From NCBI RefSeq assembly GCF_000382165.1, contig NZ_KB907703.1, positions 186,001-250,000 on the forward strand: DNA of 64,000 bases. Reading direction: 5' to 3'. The position numbers were made by a program, and so were the translations under genes. This stretch comes from Arsukibacterium perlucidum DSM 18276. Lineage in GTDB: Bacteria > Pseudomonadota > Gammaproteobacteria > Enterobacterales > Alteromonadaceae. This document shows, piece by piece, positions 39,937-52,790 of this stretch; position 1 is the stretch's first letter, and each line of letters begins with the position of its first letter. The notes under the pieces are model-generated. The model was not told the DNA's origin and did not search any database. It saw nothing but the letters and a program-made list of their open reading frames with translations.

Positions 39937-39959
39937 CCAATTTGCTCCCGGCAAATTGG
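39937..39959. repeat. Perfect hairpin after the receptor gene
   Basis: CCAATTTGC and GCAAATTGG form a perfect 9-bp stem with a 5-nt loop, 7 bp after the receptor stop. There is no T run, so it may protect the mRNA 3' end instead of terminating. Confidence 0.6.
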
Positions 39960-40012
39960 TCGAACCTTGCGGAGCTTCTCACCTCCAGCGTCATTAGCTT
40001 GAAACAAATAAG

Positions 40013-40050
40013 CAAAAACCCGCTATGGCGTTAACCGTAGCGGGTTTTTC
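40013..40050. terminator. Bidirectional terminator between the receptor gene and the tRNA cluster
   Basis: AAAAACCCGCTA pairs with TAGCGGGTTTTT and the stem extends through TGG/CCG around a CGTTAA loop. T runs on both strands allow it to end both the receptor gene and the minus-strand tRNA operon. Confidence 0.9.
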
Positions 40051-40055
40051 ATATA

Positions 40056-40132
40056 TGGTGGACGCAGGAGGATTCGAACCTCCGACCGCTCGGTTCGTAG
40101 CCGAGTACTCTATCCAGCTGAGCTATGCATCC
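40056..40132 (-). tRNA. tRNA-Arg (ACG), copy 1
   Basis: A 77-nt tRNA with encoded CCA. The anticodon arm CTCGGCTACGAACCGAG gives ACG, read as inosine after deamination. The acceptor stem GGATGCA/TGCGTCC contains a T-G wobble not present in copy 2. Confidence 0.95.
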
Positions 40133-40164
40133 AGGGGTGTTACTTTATATTCCGTTTTTATAGA

Positions 40165-40241
40165 TGGTGGACGCAGGAGGATTCGAACCTCCGACCGCTC
40201 GGTTCGTAGCCGAGTACTCTATCCAGCTGAGCTATGCGTCC
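40165..40241 (-). tRNA. tRNA-Arg (ACG), copy 2
   Basis: A 77-nt near-identical copy of the neighbouring tRNA-Arg, with a fully paired acceptor stem GGACGCA/TGCGTCC and encoded CCA. Confidence 0.96.
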
Positions 40242-40254
40242 GCTCTATAAAAAA

Positions 40255-40344
40255 TGGCGGAGAAAGAGGGATTCGAACCCTCGATAGAGTTTCCCCTATA
40301 CACCCTTAGCAGGGGTGCGCCTTCAGCCACTCGGCCATTTCTCC
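40255..40344 (-). tRNA. tRNA-Ser (GCT)
   Basis: A 90-nt class II tRNA with a long variable arm and encoded CCA. The acceptor stem is GGAGAAA/TTTCTCC with discriminator G, and the anticodon loop in CCCCTGCTAAGGG gives GCT. It is first in the minus-strand Ser-Arg-Arg cluster downstream of csrA, the usual gammaproteobacterial order. Confidence 0.95.
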
Positions 40345-40363
40345 GCGCTATGTTGCGGCGTGT

Positions 40364-40391
40364 ATATTAATGTCTCAGGAAAATAAGTCAA
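40364..40391 (-). promoter_or_regulatory. Promoter of the Ser-Arg-Arg tRNA cluster
   Basis: On the minus strand TTGACT (40391-40386), a 16-bp spacer and TAATAT (40369-40364) are followed by a GC-rich stretch (ACACGCCGC), about 20 bp before tRNA-Ser. This separates the tRNAs from csrA transcription. Confidence 0.6.
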
Positions 40392-40504
40392 ACAATTTTT
40401 GGACAGTAAAGACCGTTTGCCGACCTTTTAAACAATTCGCTCATTATTTACCGGCTATTGCTTAAAACAGGCAATTTGGTTGCAAGCATCCCACCGGTAG
40501 TTTT

Positions 40505-40705
40505 TTAATCAGCCTGGTTGAAACCACCACCAGAAGTATCTTTTTCAGCCTGGATCCGCATATAAATTTCTTCACGATGAACAGACACTTCTTTTGGTGC
40601 GTTAACACCAATCCGAACCTGATTTCCTTTTACTCCTAACACGGTCACAGTGACTTCGTCACCGATCATCAGAGTCTCACCAACACGACGGGTAAGAATT
40701 AGCAT
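40505..40705 (-). CDS. csrA: Carbon storage regulator CsrA
   Basis: CsrA is a homodimeric RNA-binding protein that recognises GGA motifs in mRNA leaders and controls carbon metabolism, motility and biofilm formation. The 66 residues begin [18 protein letters not shown], and [18 protein letters not shown] carries the conserved RNA-binding Arg near position 44. The C-terminal tail is slightly extended. AAAGGAGC precedes the ATG. The order alaS-csrA-tRNA-Ser-tRNA-Arg is conserved. A 243-bp gap separates it from alaS and should contain its promoters. Confidence 0.98.
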   Translation of the reverse strand: MLILTRRVGETLMIGDEVTVTVLGVKGNQVRIGVNAPKEVSVHREEIYMRIQAEKDTSGGGFNQAD

Positions 40706-40948
40706 TCGCTTGCTCCTTTTCCTTGCAATTACAGTGACCTTTCACCGTTGTTTTCGATAAAACGCCGTATAGTAACTCAGCTGGCCCCTGCTTGAAAAGC
40801 CAACACCTGATATTTATAAAACACCCCAGCCATTACCTGACAAATTGTAGCAAGTTTGCCGGTAGTCCGGGGGCTTTCGCGACATAAAACGGGTTTAGAA
40901 CGGCCAACGCCACTTAATACTATGTTACGCCGGCACCGTTCATTGCGA

Positions 40949-43576
40949 TCAGCCGTTTAGCTTCTCGCTGATATACTGCTGAGCACCATCCAGCACTGCG
41001 GGTAAAGCACTGGCGTCGGTACCTCCGGCCTGCGCCATATCGGGCCGGCCACCGCCTTTACCACCAAGCTGCTGCGCGGCCCAGGCGACCAGCTGCCCGG
41101 CATGTACTTTGCCGGTTAATTCAGTACTGACACCGGCAATTAAACTAACTTTAGCATCATTCACGGTAGCCAGCAGAATAACCGCAGGGTTAAGTTTGTT
41201 TTTCAACTCATCGAGCATGGTTCTTAAGCTTTTCGGATCAGCCTGTTCAACGGCACTAATTAACACATTAACGCCTGCTATTTGCTCGACCTGGCTTTCC
41301 AGCGACGAACCAGCCTGACTAGCTAACTTCGCCTTTAACTGCTCAACATCTTTCTCCAGACCACGGCTTTTATCCAATGCTTGCTGCACTTTGTCAGCCA
41401 GGCTGAACATATCGCCTTTTAATAAAGCTGCCGCCTGCGCTGCCTGCTGCTCTAACTGCTGAATATAAAGCAGGGCGCCGTTGCCGCTTACTGCTTCAAT
41501 CCGGCGAATGCCGGAAGCGATACCGGCTTCGGCAACTATTTTGAAGATCCCAATATCACCGGTACGCTTAACATGGGTACCACCACAAAGTTCGATTGAA
41601 AACTCACCCATCGACAGCACCCGGACTTCTTCGTCATATTTTTCGCCAAACAGCGCCATAGCGCCAGCAGCTTTCGCTTGCTCTATCGGCATTAAACGGG
41701 TTTGTAGTGAGTTGTTCAGCTGAACTTGCTGGTTCACCAGCAGCTCGATTTGCTGCAGCTCGCTGGCTTTAACGGCCTCAAAATGACTAAAATCAAAGCG
41801 CAAGCGATCCGGCCCTACCAACGAGCCTTTTTGGGTAACATGCTCACCTAACACCTGGCGCAGCGCAGCATGCAGTAAGTGGGTGGCGGAGTGGTTTTGT
41901 TTAATCGCCGCCCGCCGCTCGCTGTCAATTCTGGCAGCAACTTTATCGCCAACCCTGAAATCAGCGGTTGCCTGACCCTGATGGGCAAAAGCTTTACCTA
42001 ACTTAATGGTATCTGCCACCACAAACTCGCCACCTGCTGCTAACAGCAGTTTGCCACTATCACCCATCTGGCCGCCCGACTCGGCATAAAACGGTGTTTG
42101 ATCCAGCACCACTAAACCACTGGCACCAGCCGAGAGGGTATCAACTGCTTTGCCTTCACTAAATATTTCAACAATAGTGGCATCGCCAAATTCATGCTCG
42201 TAGCCGGTAAAAGCGGTATGCTGATTTGAGCCTAATGTAGCGTTATAATCTGCGCCAAAATTAGAGGCCTGCTGTGCGCGTTTGCGCTGGGCGGCCATTG
42301 CTGCATCGAAACCCTGCTGGTCAATAGTCAGATTGCGCTCACGCGCTACATCGTTAGTTAAGTCGACCGGAAAGCCGTAGGTATCATATAGCTTAAACAC
42401 TAAGTCGCCTGGTATCACACTACCCGATAAAGCCGCCAGCTCTTCATCAAGAATGGTCAGGCCGCGTTCCAGCGTTTTGCCGAACTGCTCTTCTTCCAGG
42501 CGCAGGGCTTTTTCAATAATGGCTTGTTTTTCTGCCAGCTCAGGGTAAGCCTCCCCCATTTGCGCTACTAAAGCGCTGACTAACTTATAGAAAAACGGGC
42601 CTTTTGCGCCCAGTTTATTACCGTGGCGCACCGCCCGGCGGATTATCCGGCGCAATACATAGCCGCGGCCTTCATTGGCCGGCAATACCCCATCCACAAT
42701 TAAAAAAGCACAACTGCGGATATGGTCGCTGACTACCCGCAGCGATTTATCAGTTAAGTCGGTAGCGCCGGTAATCTCAGCTGCCGCTTTGATTAACGCC
42801 ACAAAGGTATCTATTTCATAGTTGCTGTGCACACCCTGTAAAATGGCGGCAATCCGCTCCAGGCCCATGCCGGTATCAATACTTGGCTTGGCCAGTGGCT
42901 GCATCTCACCATTCGCCTGGCGATTAAACTGCATAAAGACGATGTTCCAGATCTCAATAAAGCGATCGCCATCTTCTTCCGCTGAGCCCGGCGGGCCACC
43001 CCAGATATGCTCACCATGATCATAAAAAATTTCGGTGCAGGGGCCACAGGGGCCGGTATCACCCATCGCCCAGAAGTTATCTGAAGCATAAGGCGCGCCT
43101 TTGTTGTCACCAATCCGGACAATCCGTTCGGCCGGTACACCAATTTCATTCAGCCATATATCGTAAGCTTCATCATCCGTGGCATACACAGTAACCAGCA
43201 ATTTTTCCTTTGGCAGCTTGACCACTTCAGTTAAAAACTGCCAGGCATAGCCAATAGCTTCGCGTTTAAAATAATCGCCAAAACTGAAGTTACCCAGCAT
43301 TTCAAAAAAGGTGTGATGACGGGCGGTATAGCCAACATTTTCTAAATCGTTGTGCTTACCACCAGCCCGCACACAGCGCTGGGCTGATACTGCCCGGCTA
43401 TACCTGCGCTGGTCTTGCCCTAAAAACACATCTTTAAACTGCACCATACCGGCATTAGTAAATAGCAAGGTGGCGTCATTACCCGGAATGAGCGAACTGC
43501 TGGCAACTACCTGATGTTGCTTACTGGCGAAATAATCAAAAAAAGCCTGTCTGATCCTGGCCGAAGTCATCGTCAT
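40949..43576 (-). CDS. alaS: Alanyl-tRNA synthetase
   Basis: AlaRS charges tRNA-Ala and edits misacylated Ser and Gly. The 875-residue enzyme contains the class II core ([33 protein letters not shown]), the editing-domain HxxxH in [14 protein letters not shown] with the later Cys/His CGGTHV, and the C-terminal [15 protein letters not shown]. The start is the ATG at 43576, with CAGGAT upstream; ATG 43570 is an alternative two codons later. It lies 22 bp after recX. Confidence 0.98.
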   Translation of the reverse strand: MTMTSARIRQAFFDYFASKQHQVVASSSLIPGNDATLLFTNAGMVQFKDVFLGQDQRRYSRAVSAQRCVRAGGKHNDLENVGYTARHHTFFEMLGNFSFGDYFKREAIGYAWQFLTEVVKLPKEKLLVTVYATDDEAYDIWLNEIGVPAERIVRIGDNKGAPYASDNFWAMGDTGPCGPCTEIFYDHGEHIWGGPPGSAEEDGDRFIEIWNIVFMQFNRQANGEMQPLAKPSIDTGMGLERIAAILQGVHSNYEIDTFVALIKAAAEITGATDLTDKSLRVVSDHIRSCAFLIVDGVLPANEGRGYVLRRIIRRAVRHGNKLGAKGPFFYKLVSALVAQMGEAYPELAEKQAIIEKALRLEEEQFGKTLERGLTILDEELAALSGSVIPGDLVFKLYDTYGFPVDLTNDVARERNLTIDQQGFDAAMAAQRKRAQQASNFGADYNATLGSNQHTAFTGYEHEFGDATIVEIFSEGKAVDTLSAGASGLVVLDQTPFYAESGGQMGDSGKLLLAAGGEFVVADTIKLGKAFAHQGQATADFRVGDKVAARIDSERRAAIKQNHSATHLLHAALRQVLGEHVTQKGSLVGPDRLRFDFSHFEAVKASELQQIELLVNQQVQLNNSLQTRLMPIEQAKAAGAMALFGEKYDEEVRVLSMGEFSIELCGGTHVKRTGDIGIFKIVAEAGIASGIRRIEAVSGNGALLYIQQLEQQAAQAAALLKGDMFSLADKVQQALDKSRGLEKDVEQLKAKLASQAGSSLESQVEQIAGVNVLISAVEQADPKSLRTMLDELKNKLNPAVILLATVNDAKVSLIAGVSTELTGKVHAGQLVAWAAQQLGGKGGGRPDMAQAGGTDASALPAVLDGAQQYISEKLNG

Positions 43577-43598
43577 GAAACTATCCTGTCCGGTTGGT

Positions 43599-44048
43599 TT
43601 AAATCGTTAATTCAGTAAAGACCGCCTTAATCTGCTCGCTGCTAAAACCGCGGCGCTGCAAAAAGGCCATCCGTTTATTTTTTTCTTTATAATCAATTAC
43701 CTGGCTGTCACCATATTTTTTCTGATAAGCAGCACTGGCCAGTGCCCACCAATCAATAGCTAATGCATTAATGCAATTATTTAACTGCTCTGCACTGATT
43801 TTCTGTGCCCGACACTCCTGCAGCAAATAGTTGTAGCCATATCCCTGACGGGTCCTGCTGCGCACCAGCATACTTAAAAAGCGACTTTCATCAAGATACT
43901 GCTGTGCTTTACACCAGCTAACCACCTCAGCCAACTGTTCTGGCAAGGCCCCTTTCTGGCGAAGCTTCTGGCTTAACTGAGCCTCACTGTAATCGCGACG
44001 GCTCAGCCAGTTTAGCGCGTTTTTCTTCAGCTCGGCCAGTTCAGCCAT
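43599..44048 (-). CDS. recX: Regulatory protein RecX
   Basis: RecX binds RecA filaments and limits their activity. The 149-residue protein has the three-helix repeats typical of the family: [35 protein letters not shown] and [18 protein letters not shown]. In most gammaproteobacteria recA lies directly upstream; here the upstream gene, 2 bp away, encodes a membrane protein instead. It is transcribed toward alaS, so the recX-alaS-csrA part of the usual order is kept. Confidence 0.93.
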   Translation of the reverse strand: MAELAELKKNALNWLSRRDYSEAQLSQKLRQKGALPEQLAEVVSWCKAQQYLDESRFLSMLVRSRTRQGYGYNYLLQECRAQKISAEQLNNCINALAIDWWALASAAYQKKYGDSQVIDYKEKNKRMAFLQRRGFSSEQIKAVFTELTI

Positions 44049-44050
44049 GG

Positions 44051-44779
44051 TTATACCTCTAACACCCCGTCATCAGTTGATTTAACCTGTAAGGCAAAAA
44101 CGTCGTTAAAAGACAGAAAAAATGTAATTTGCAACAACGGCGCCACTACAACCAGGCCAATAAAAAATGTTGGAATAGTTAGCAATACCAGCGCCACACT
44201 GACTAAACCAAATATAAGTAGCGCGGCCACGTTGCGCCAGCAGGCAATAAAACTGGTTTGCAATACCACCAGAATACGCTGTTCTTTCAGAAAGTAGGCA
44301 ATAGCGACAGCATAAGCAAAAAGCATAAATACCAGGGTAAACAATGCCACCATTAATATCAGTTGCAACATCACTATGGTCTCAACCCCGCTCTGTGCTT
44401 CAACTGCAACAGACATGGTCTGGAATAAATGTTGGTGAAAACTGATTAACGGGGTCAGCAACAAGAATTTCAGAGCGCCAATGGTCAACAGTATCATCCG
44501 GCAGAATGGCTCTGCTAATGGCTGAAACAACCAGTCAATAGCAATTTTTTGTTGTTGCTGGGCACCGACAATAGCCTTATAAAAGCCTGCCGTTAAAAAC
44601 GGGTTCAGGAAAATCCAGACTATGGCGGTCAGTTGGTTAAACTGCAATAAAAAGCTAATGCCCGCGGTCAGTAAAAACATCGCGATAAACACCAGCGGAG
44701 TCTGTTTAAACAGCTGCCAGGCAGCGGCCAGCCATTGCAGTGATGCAGTGGCATTCAGCCGTCTGATAATCAGTTTCAT
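44051..44779 (-). CDS. BPSS1780-type integral membrane protein
   Basis: The frame is open from 44959, but the ATG at 44779 (or a GTG at 44800 with AGAGGT upstream) gives a protein resembling BPSS1780-family membrane proteins: LQWLAAAWQLFKQTPLVFIAMF near the N-terminus, then about five further membrane helices and a short polar tail. The function is unknown. Its stop is 2 bp before recX, an unusual neighbour for this gene. The region 44780-44959 codes for nothing recognisable and probably contains the promoter. Confidence 0.7.
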   Translation of the reverse strand: MKLIIRRLNATASLQWLAAAWQLFKQTPLVFIAMFLLTAGISFLLQFNQLTAIVWIFLNPFLTAGFYKAIVGAQQQQKIAIDWLFQPLAEPFCRMILLTIGALKFLLLTPLISFHQHLFQTMSVAVEAQSGVETIVMLQLILMVALFTLVFMLFAYAVAIAYFLKEQRILVVLQTSFIACWRNVAALLIFGLVSVALVLLTIPTFFIGLVVVAPLLQITFFLSFNDVFALQVKSTDDGVLEV

Positions 44780-44990
44780 TTGAAACGGTTTTTCCACACT
44801 TACCTCTTGCCCGGACCTACAGCCAATGCTGGCATTAAAGCCCGCTATCATACTGCAAAACCGCTGAAAATAAGAGAGCTTAGGTGAAACTTCAGTGGCT
44901 GACCCAAAAAAATACTGAATGGCGGGATTCAGACTTGCTTTGCTGCAACGGGACCGCATAATAGCGACATTATAAAAGTGAGGCTGTCAT

Positions 44991-45497
44991 ATGGAAAAGT
45001 TTGTTGAAAATCTTATTTATTCTGCCCGTTGGATTATGGCACCCATTTATCTGGGACTTAGCCTGGCATTAATAGCGTTGGCAATTAAATTTTTTCAGGA
45101 AATCATTCATATCGTTCCAATTATTTTCAGTATGAAAGAAGTGGAGCTGATTTTAGTGGTGTTATCGTTAATCGATATTGCACTGGTGGGTGGTTTGCTG
45201 GTGATGGTAATGTTTTCCGGCTACGAAAATTTCGTATCCAGGCTCGATCTGGAAGGAAATAACGATAAATTAAGCTGGTTGGGCAAACTGGATTCAGGCT
45301 CTCTTAAAAACAAAGTCGCTGCTTCTATTGTGGCAATTTCTTCTATCCATTTACTTAAAGTGTTTATGAATACCGAAGTTATCGCCAATGACAAAATTAA
45401 GTGGTATCTGCTTATTCATATCACCTTTGTGTTATCAGCCTTTGCCATGGGTTATCTGGACAAATTACTACGTGACGAAAAAGCTAAAGCGCTTTAG
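44991..45497 (+). CDS. UPF0114 membrane protein, YqhA-like
   Basis: The 168-residue protein begins [20 protein letters not shown], characteristic of the UPF0114/YqhA family, and has four membrane helices, including [30 protein letters not shown] is the conserved central motif. The role is unknown. Its 3' end overlaps the converging binding-protein gene by 14 bp. The start is separated from the divergent BPSS1780-type gene by about 210 bp. Confidence 0.9.
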   Translation: MEKFVENLIYSARWIMAPIYLGLSLALIALAIKFFQEIIHIVPIIFSMKEVELILVVLSLIDIALVGGLLVMVMFSGYENFVSRLDLEGNNDKLSWLGKLDSGSLKNKVAASIVAISSIHLLKVFMNTEVIANDKIKWYLLIHITFVLSAFAMGYLDKLLRDEKAKAL

Positions 45498-46275
45498 GGC
45501 GTGTTGCCGTTTGCTGGTTATCACTGCATAACATTTTATGATCCAAATTTTGGTTTTCCTCACCAAAATATTTGCGTTGTAATCGCTGATGCCAGCTATC
45601 CAGCATCACGCTTAGCAGCGCCCGGTCGAACGCACGTTGCATCGCCGCATCCCGAAATGCCGCCCGGTAAAGCGTAGAGCTGAATAAGGCGTGAATCGCC
45701 AGGCCCTCGACACTATCTTGCTGTAAGCGGTAATGATTGAAAATATTGCGATCCATTATCACCACCTGAACCCGGCGGGACAGCAGCATCTTCAGTTGTG
45801 CCTGCTGATCTACCGTTTCCCGGTAATTGGCGGATATGCTGGCCATATCGGTAAAGTCCGGTCCCAAGACTGTCCTGGCACTCTGAAACGCTAACACTGA
45901 ATACCGGCCCAGATCACTGCTATGGCTAATCACTAATTCGTCACTGGCCAGGCTAACAGCGATATTCTGATAGCGAATGTAGGGGTTAGAATAAAACAGA
46001 CCTGTTTCATCAGTTACCACCGGCTGTAAACTGGCGATATCGCCCTCACCCTGTTCCAGTAAAGGTTTAATCCTGGCATTAGGTACAAATAAGAACACTG
46101 GCTCATAGCCCATTCTTTTGACGACTTCAGCCAGCAACTCAATTTCGTAACCAGAAATATTTGCAGTGTTAATATAAGGGGGTTTTTGTTGTCCTACCAA
46201 CACCGTTAAAGGCGCTGCCGCTAACCCAGCGCTTGATATTAGTAGCAACAAACCCGCTATCCAAGTCAGCCGCAC
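45484..46275 (-). CDS. Orphan periplasmic solute-binding protein (SBP_bac_3 type)
   Basis: The 263-residue protein starts at GTG 46275 with AAGGAG 8 bp upstream and has a signal peptide ([13 protein letters not shown]). [36 protein letters not shown] and [19 protein letters not shown] are the usual opening and first lobe of amino-acid-type binding proteins. No transport genes adjoin it. It is divergent from the large hybrid sensor kinase at 46495 across 219 bp, so it might feed ligand information to that sensor, but nothing proves this. Confidence 0.82.
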   Translation of the reverse strand: MRLTWIAGLLLLISSAGLAAAPLTVLVGQQKPPYINTANISGYEIELLAEVVKRMGYEPVFLFVPNARIKPLLEQGEGDIASLQPVVTDETGLFYSNPYIRYQNIAVSLASDELVISHSSDLGRYSVLAFQSARTVLGPDFTDMASISANYRETVDQQAQLKMLLSRRVQVVIMDRNIFNHYRLQQDSVEGLAIHALFSSTLYRAAFRDAAMQRAFDRALLSVMLDSWHQRLQRKYFGEENQNLDHKMLCSDNQQTATRPKAL

Positions 46276-46427
46276 CGGTTTGCTCCTTAATCATGGTTTT
46301 GCTAAGCATAACGTTTTTCAGGAAAACTGGCAGATTTTATTTAAAACAGGGTTAAGCACAGCTGTGACGCCAGTCAGCTTTGGCCATTGGCCTTAACATC
46401 CGGTATTTGCGGCTGCGGCCTCATTAC

Positions 46428-46456
46428 TTGGCTAAGCCGGTTACACCAGTTAAGAT
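46428..46456 (+). promoter_or_regulatory. Candidate promoter of the hybrid sensor kinase
   Basis: TTGGCT (46428-46433), a 17-bp spacer and TAAGAT (46451-46456) resemble sigma70 boxes at 4/6 and 5/6 positions, 38 bp before the ATG. Confidence 0.35.
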
Positions 46457-46494
46457 AGCCTGTTGGTTCGTCCGCCGGCAGCGGCAAAAAAGAA

Positions 46495-49400
46495 ATGGAG
46501 TTCACTGTGCCAAAGGTTATTCTGTCCCGCCACCAAAAGCATTGGTTACCCTACATTGCCATCCTTGTTATGTTGGTTGTCGCTCCGTTATTTGCTGCGC
46601 GGGCCGCCACTTTTGAACAAGGTATGCCAATGCTGCATAACCTTAAACCAAAAGATTACCACGCCGGCACTCAAAACTGGGCCTTGCTGCAAGACCACCG
46701 TGGTGTGCTGTATGTTGGCAATAATGTTGGGGTACTCGAATACGACGGCCGGAACTGGCGAACCCTGCAAACCAGCAACAAATCGGTTGCCCGCTCGCTT
46801 GCCCTGGCAGCCGACGGCCGGGTTTATGTCGGTGCCAAGGGAGATATTGGTTATATCGACCACAGCGAAGGTCAATCCCGTTTCCGCTCGTTACTGCATT
46901 TGGTTCCGACCAGCTTTCGTGATTTTCAGGATGTCAGGCAAACCTTTGTCAGCGACGATAGTGTTTACTTTACCAGTCGCGACTATGTGTTCCGGTTACG
47001 CGATGAAAAAATAGATGTCTGGCGCAGCAACAGCAGTTTTTTAAAAGCATTTTTTGTTAATCAACGGCTCTATATTCGTGAAGAAGGCACTGGCTTACTG
47101 ATGATGCATCAGGACAATTTTCAGTTGGTGCCAGGTGGTGAACATTTTGCCTACGAAAGCATTTTTGTGCTTGAACCTTTTGACGATAACACCTTGCTGG
47201 CAGGCAGCCGGGAAACGGGATTGTACTTAATTGGCGGGAACATCAGCCCAAACGGTATCCAGCGTTTTCCAACTGCTTATGATCAGCAAATTAAACAGGC
47301 TGTGCTATATAGCGGCCTGACCCTCAACAACGGCGATATTGCCCTTGGCACTGTGCAAAATGGTGTGTTCATCCTGAATAAACAAGGCAAGCTGGTTGGC
47401 CACTACAACCGTAATTCGGGGTTGCTTGATCAAAATGTCAGGGCGATGTACCAGGATCATCAGGGTGGGCTGTGGCTGGGTCTGGACCATGGCCTGTCCC
47501 GGGTTGCCTTACATTCCGCTATTACCGCTCATCATGGTGCCAGTGGCCTGGCAGGCAATGTCCTTGCGTTAACCCGCTATCAACAACAGCTATATGCCGG
47601 CACCAGCCTGGGCTTATTCCGCTTGCAACCGCGCCAGGACGGCAGTGGTCAGTTTGTCCGGCTAGCGCCACTGCAAAAGCAAACCTGGGGTTTTACTGAG
47701 TTTCAACAGCGTTTACTGATTGCCAACAATGAAGGGGTTTATCAGTTGGCAGATGAGCAACTAACCCTTATCCGCCCCTCAGAGCAGGCCAGCAAGATTT
47801 TGCAGGTATCCCAATTCGAGCCCAGCCGGGTTTACGTTGGCCTGCAGGACGGCCTGGCAACCATGCGTTATGTTGATGGCCAATGGCAGGATGAAGGCCG
47901 GGTGCCCGGGGTAGAGGGCAACTTAAACAGCATTATCGAAATGGCTGACGGTCAACTTTGGCTTGGCACTCTGGCACATGGCGTTTATCAATTACAGTTG
48001 CCGGCATTCTGGCAGGGTGGCGCATCATTGCCACTGGCGATCACACGTTTTGGTAAAGAGCAGGGTTTGCCCAGCCTGAACCGGAACTCTGTCCATTTGT
48101 TTAACGGTCAGCTTTATATCGCCTCTGTCCGCGGTATCCTTAGTTATGATGCGGCATTGCAAAAATTTGCAGCGGCCGAAGCCTTTCAAGGGCTCTATAG
48201 TGGCGAGAGTAGCGAGCAACCGTGGGTCCGCCACCCTACAATAGATAAACAAGGCCGGGTCTGGATGTTATTGTGGGATAACGTCAGCGGCACACGCTCA
48301 GCGGGGGTAGCTGAACCTGATGCCAAAGGCCGCTATCACTGGCAAGGCAGTGCCTTGCAGCCGTTGTCTGATATCCCGTTGGATACCATTCTGGTTGAAT
48401 TGCCGCTGATCTGGTTTGGTGGGGCTGAGGGCATTTTCCGCTTCGCTGACGATCAATATCAGCAACATCAGCCAAAGCCGCCGTTGTTGCGCAATATTCT
48501 GGTTGATCAGCAAGCTGCCATTTATAGTGGCGGTCAGTTACCTGACATGATAAAGCTGGACAGTACGCAGCGTAATCTGCGTTTTCAGTTCAGTAGCCCT
48601 AATTTTAATCCGCTGCAACCAGATCAACTTCAGGTCCGGCTGCTGGGACACGACGAAGAGTGGTCCAGCTGGCGTCATGAGCACTATCGTGATTACACCA
48701 ACCTGAAAAGTGGTCGCTACCAATTTCAGCTCAGATCAAAAAATAGCACTGGCGAGATAACTGCGGCCCAAAGCCTGCACTTACAAATAGCCAGCCCCTG
48801 GTACTGGCATTGGAGTATGTTGTTAAGTTACTTGTTGCTAATAGTGACACTGTTATATTTGTTGCATCGTTGGCGGATGCACAGTGCCATTGCTGAACAG
48901 CGACGCCTTAGTCAGCAGGTGGCACTGCGGACCAAACACCTTGAGCAGGCCATGGTTCAACTGCAACAGGCCCGGGAAACGGCTGAAAACGCTACTATGG
49001 CCAAGGCACAATTTCTGGCTAACATGAGCCATGAACTGCGCACCCCGCTCAATGCAGTACTGGGTTTCACTGAGCTGGCAGAAGCCACCACCACCTTAGA
49101 ACACAAGCAGCAATACCTGGTTAGAATTCGTTCAGCCGGCAAAATCCTGCTAAGCATTATCAATGACATTCTGGATTTCTCAAAAATTGAGGCCGGCAAA
49201 CTCGAATTGGAACAAACCGATTTTTCCCTGCGCGAAACCCTTGCTCAGGTAGAAGATCTTTTTAGCAGCCAATTAACCAGCAAGGGACTGGATTACCAGC
49301 GGGTGCTGCCAGCCGATATCAGCGATAGACGCTGCGGTGATCCGCTGCGCCTGAGCCAGGTATTGATGAACCTGCTAAGCAACGCCATTAAGTTCACTGA

Positions 49401-50130
49401 AGATGGCAGTATCAAATTACAAATTGAAACGCTTGGTGCCGACCAATTACATTTTGCCCTGACTGATACCGGCATTGGCATTAGCGCAGCTGAGCAAGCC
49501 CAGCTATTCCAGCCATTTCAACAAGCGGATAATTCTGTTAGCCGCAAATATGGTGGCACTGGCCTGGGGCTGACTATTTGTCAGCGACTGGTGCAATTAA
49601 TGGGTGCAGAGCTGAAATTAAGCAGCCAACCTGGCGTCGGCAGTACTTTTAGCTTTACCCTGAGCTTGCCTGTTGTCAGCGACACTAACAAAAGCAGTGG
49701 CGTTACCGGGCCGCTGCATCTTCAGACGCAGGTCAACACAGCCAGCGCCGGAGCTGTCAGCACAGAGCGGCAGATTTTAGTAGTTGACGACAATGACTTT
49801 AACCAAAGCCTGCTGAAGCTGATGCTGGAAAAACTTGGCTATCCCGCTCACGTGGTTAGCGGTGGCCAGCAGGCGCTGGACTGGCTGCAACAGCATAATC
49901 CAGCCCTTATTTTGCTGGATATTGAAATGCCTCAGATGGACGGTTTTGCCACGCTCAAAGCCATACGGCAAGACTCAAGACTCGACAGCGTGCCCATTTT
50001 GGCACTAACTGCTCATCATTCATCTGAGTTAATCAGCCAGATCCAGCACAATGGTTTTACCGATGTGCTAACCAAGCCTGTTGAGCTGAGCGTGCTGGCA
50101 GCAAAATTACAACAAGTACTGAGCCAATAG
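46495..50130 (+). CDS. Hybrid sensor histidine kinase with two-component propeller
   Basis: The 1,211-residue membrane sensor has a signal or anchor (IAILVMLVVAPLFAARA), two-component regulator propeller repeats over about residues 40-640 (WALLQDHRGVLYVGNN, MYQDHQGGLWLGLDHG), a Y_Y_Y-like domain (LKSGRYQFQLRSKN), one membrane helix near 773-793, a coiled coil, and HisKA with His846 in NMSHELRTPLNAVLGF. HATPase boxes follow (DTGIGIS, GGTGLGL), then a receiver with Asp1142 in LLDIEMPQMDG. Unlike the Bacteroides HTCS proteins it lacks a DNA-binding domain, so an external partner is needed. GTG 46507 has a better ribosome-binding site (TGGAG) than ATG 46495. Confidence 0.92.
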   Translation: MEFTVPKVILSRHQKHWLPYIAILVMLVVAPLFAARAATFEQGMPMLHNLKPKDYHAGTQNWALLQDHRGVLYVGNNVGVLEYDGRNWRTLQTSNKSVARSLALAADGRVYVGAKGDIGYIDHSEGQSRFRSLLHLVPTSFRDFQDVRQTFVSDDSVYFTSRDYVFRLRDEKIDVWRSNSSFLKAFFVNQRLYIREEGTGLLMMHQDNFQLVPGGEHFAYESIFVLEPFDDNTLLAGSRETGLYLIGGNISPNGIQRFPTAYDQQIKQAVLYSGLTLNNGDIALGTVQNGVFILNKQGKLVGHYNRNSGLLDQNVRAMYQDHQGGLWLGLDHGLSRVALHSAITAHHGASGLAGNVLALTRYQQQLYAGTSLGLFRLQPRQDGSGQFVRLAPLQKQTWGFTEFQQRLLIANNEGVYQLADEQLTLIRPSEQASKILQVSQFEPSRVYVGLQDGLATMRYVDGQWQDEGRVPGVEGNLNSIIEMADGQLWLGTLAHGVYQLQLPAFWQGGASLPLAITRFGKEQGLPSLNRNSVHLFNGQLYIASVRGILSYDAALQKFAAAEAFQGLYSGESSEQPWVRHPTIDKQGRVWMLLWDNVSGTRSAGVAEPDAKGRYHWQGSALQPLSDIPLDTILVELPLIWFGGAEGIFRFADDQYQQHQPKPPLLRNILVDQQAAIYSGGQLPDMIKLDSTQRNLRFQFSSPNFNPLQPDQLQVRLLGHDEEWSSWRHEHYRDYTNLKSGRYQFQLRSKNSTGEITAAQSLHLQIASPWYWHWSMLLSYLLLIVTLLYLLHRWRMHSAIAEQRRLSQQVALRTKHLEQAMVQLQQARETAENATMAKAQFLANMSHELRTPLNAVLGFTELAEATTTLEHKQQYLVRIRSAGKILLSIINDILDFSKIEAGKLELEQTDFSLRETLAQVEDLFSSQLTSKGLDYQRVLPADISDRRCGDPLRLSQVLMNLLSNAIKFTEDGSIKLQIETLGADQLHFALTDTGIGISAAEQAQLFQPFQQADNSVSRKYGGTGLGLTICQRLVQLMGAELKLSSQPGVGSTFSFTLSLPVVSDTNKSSGVTGPLHLQTQVNTASAGAVSTERQILVVDDNDFNQSLLKLMLEKLGYPAHVVSGGQQALDWLQQHNPALILLDIEMPQMDGFATLKAIRQDSRLDSVPILALTAHHSSELISQIQHNGFTDVLTKPVELSVLAAKLQQVLSQ

Positions 50131-50168
50131 CGCTGACAGCCATATTGCAGCAGAGCCGCAGCCTGGCC

Positions 50169-52789
<2,621 letters not shown>

Positions 52790-52790
<1 letters not shown>

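Noticed and set aside
46463-47014. 183-codon plus-strand frame at the start of the sensor kinase
   Set aside because: A different frame of the kinase gene; the kinase frame has signal peptide and propeller motifs.
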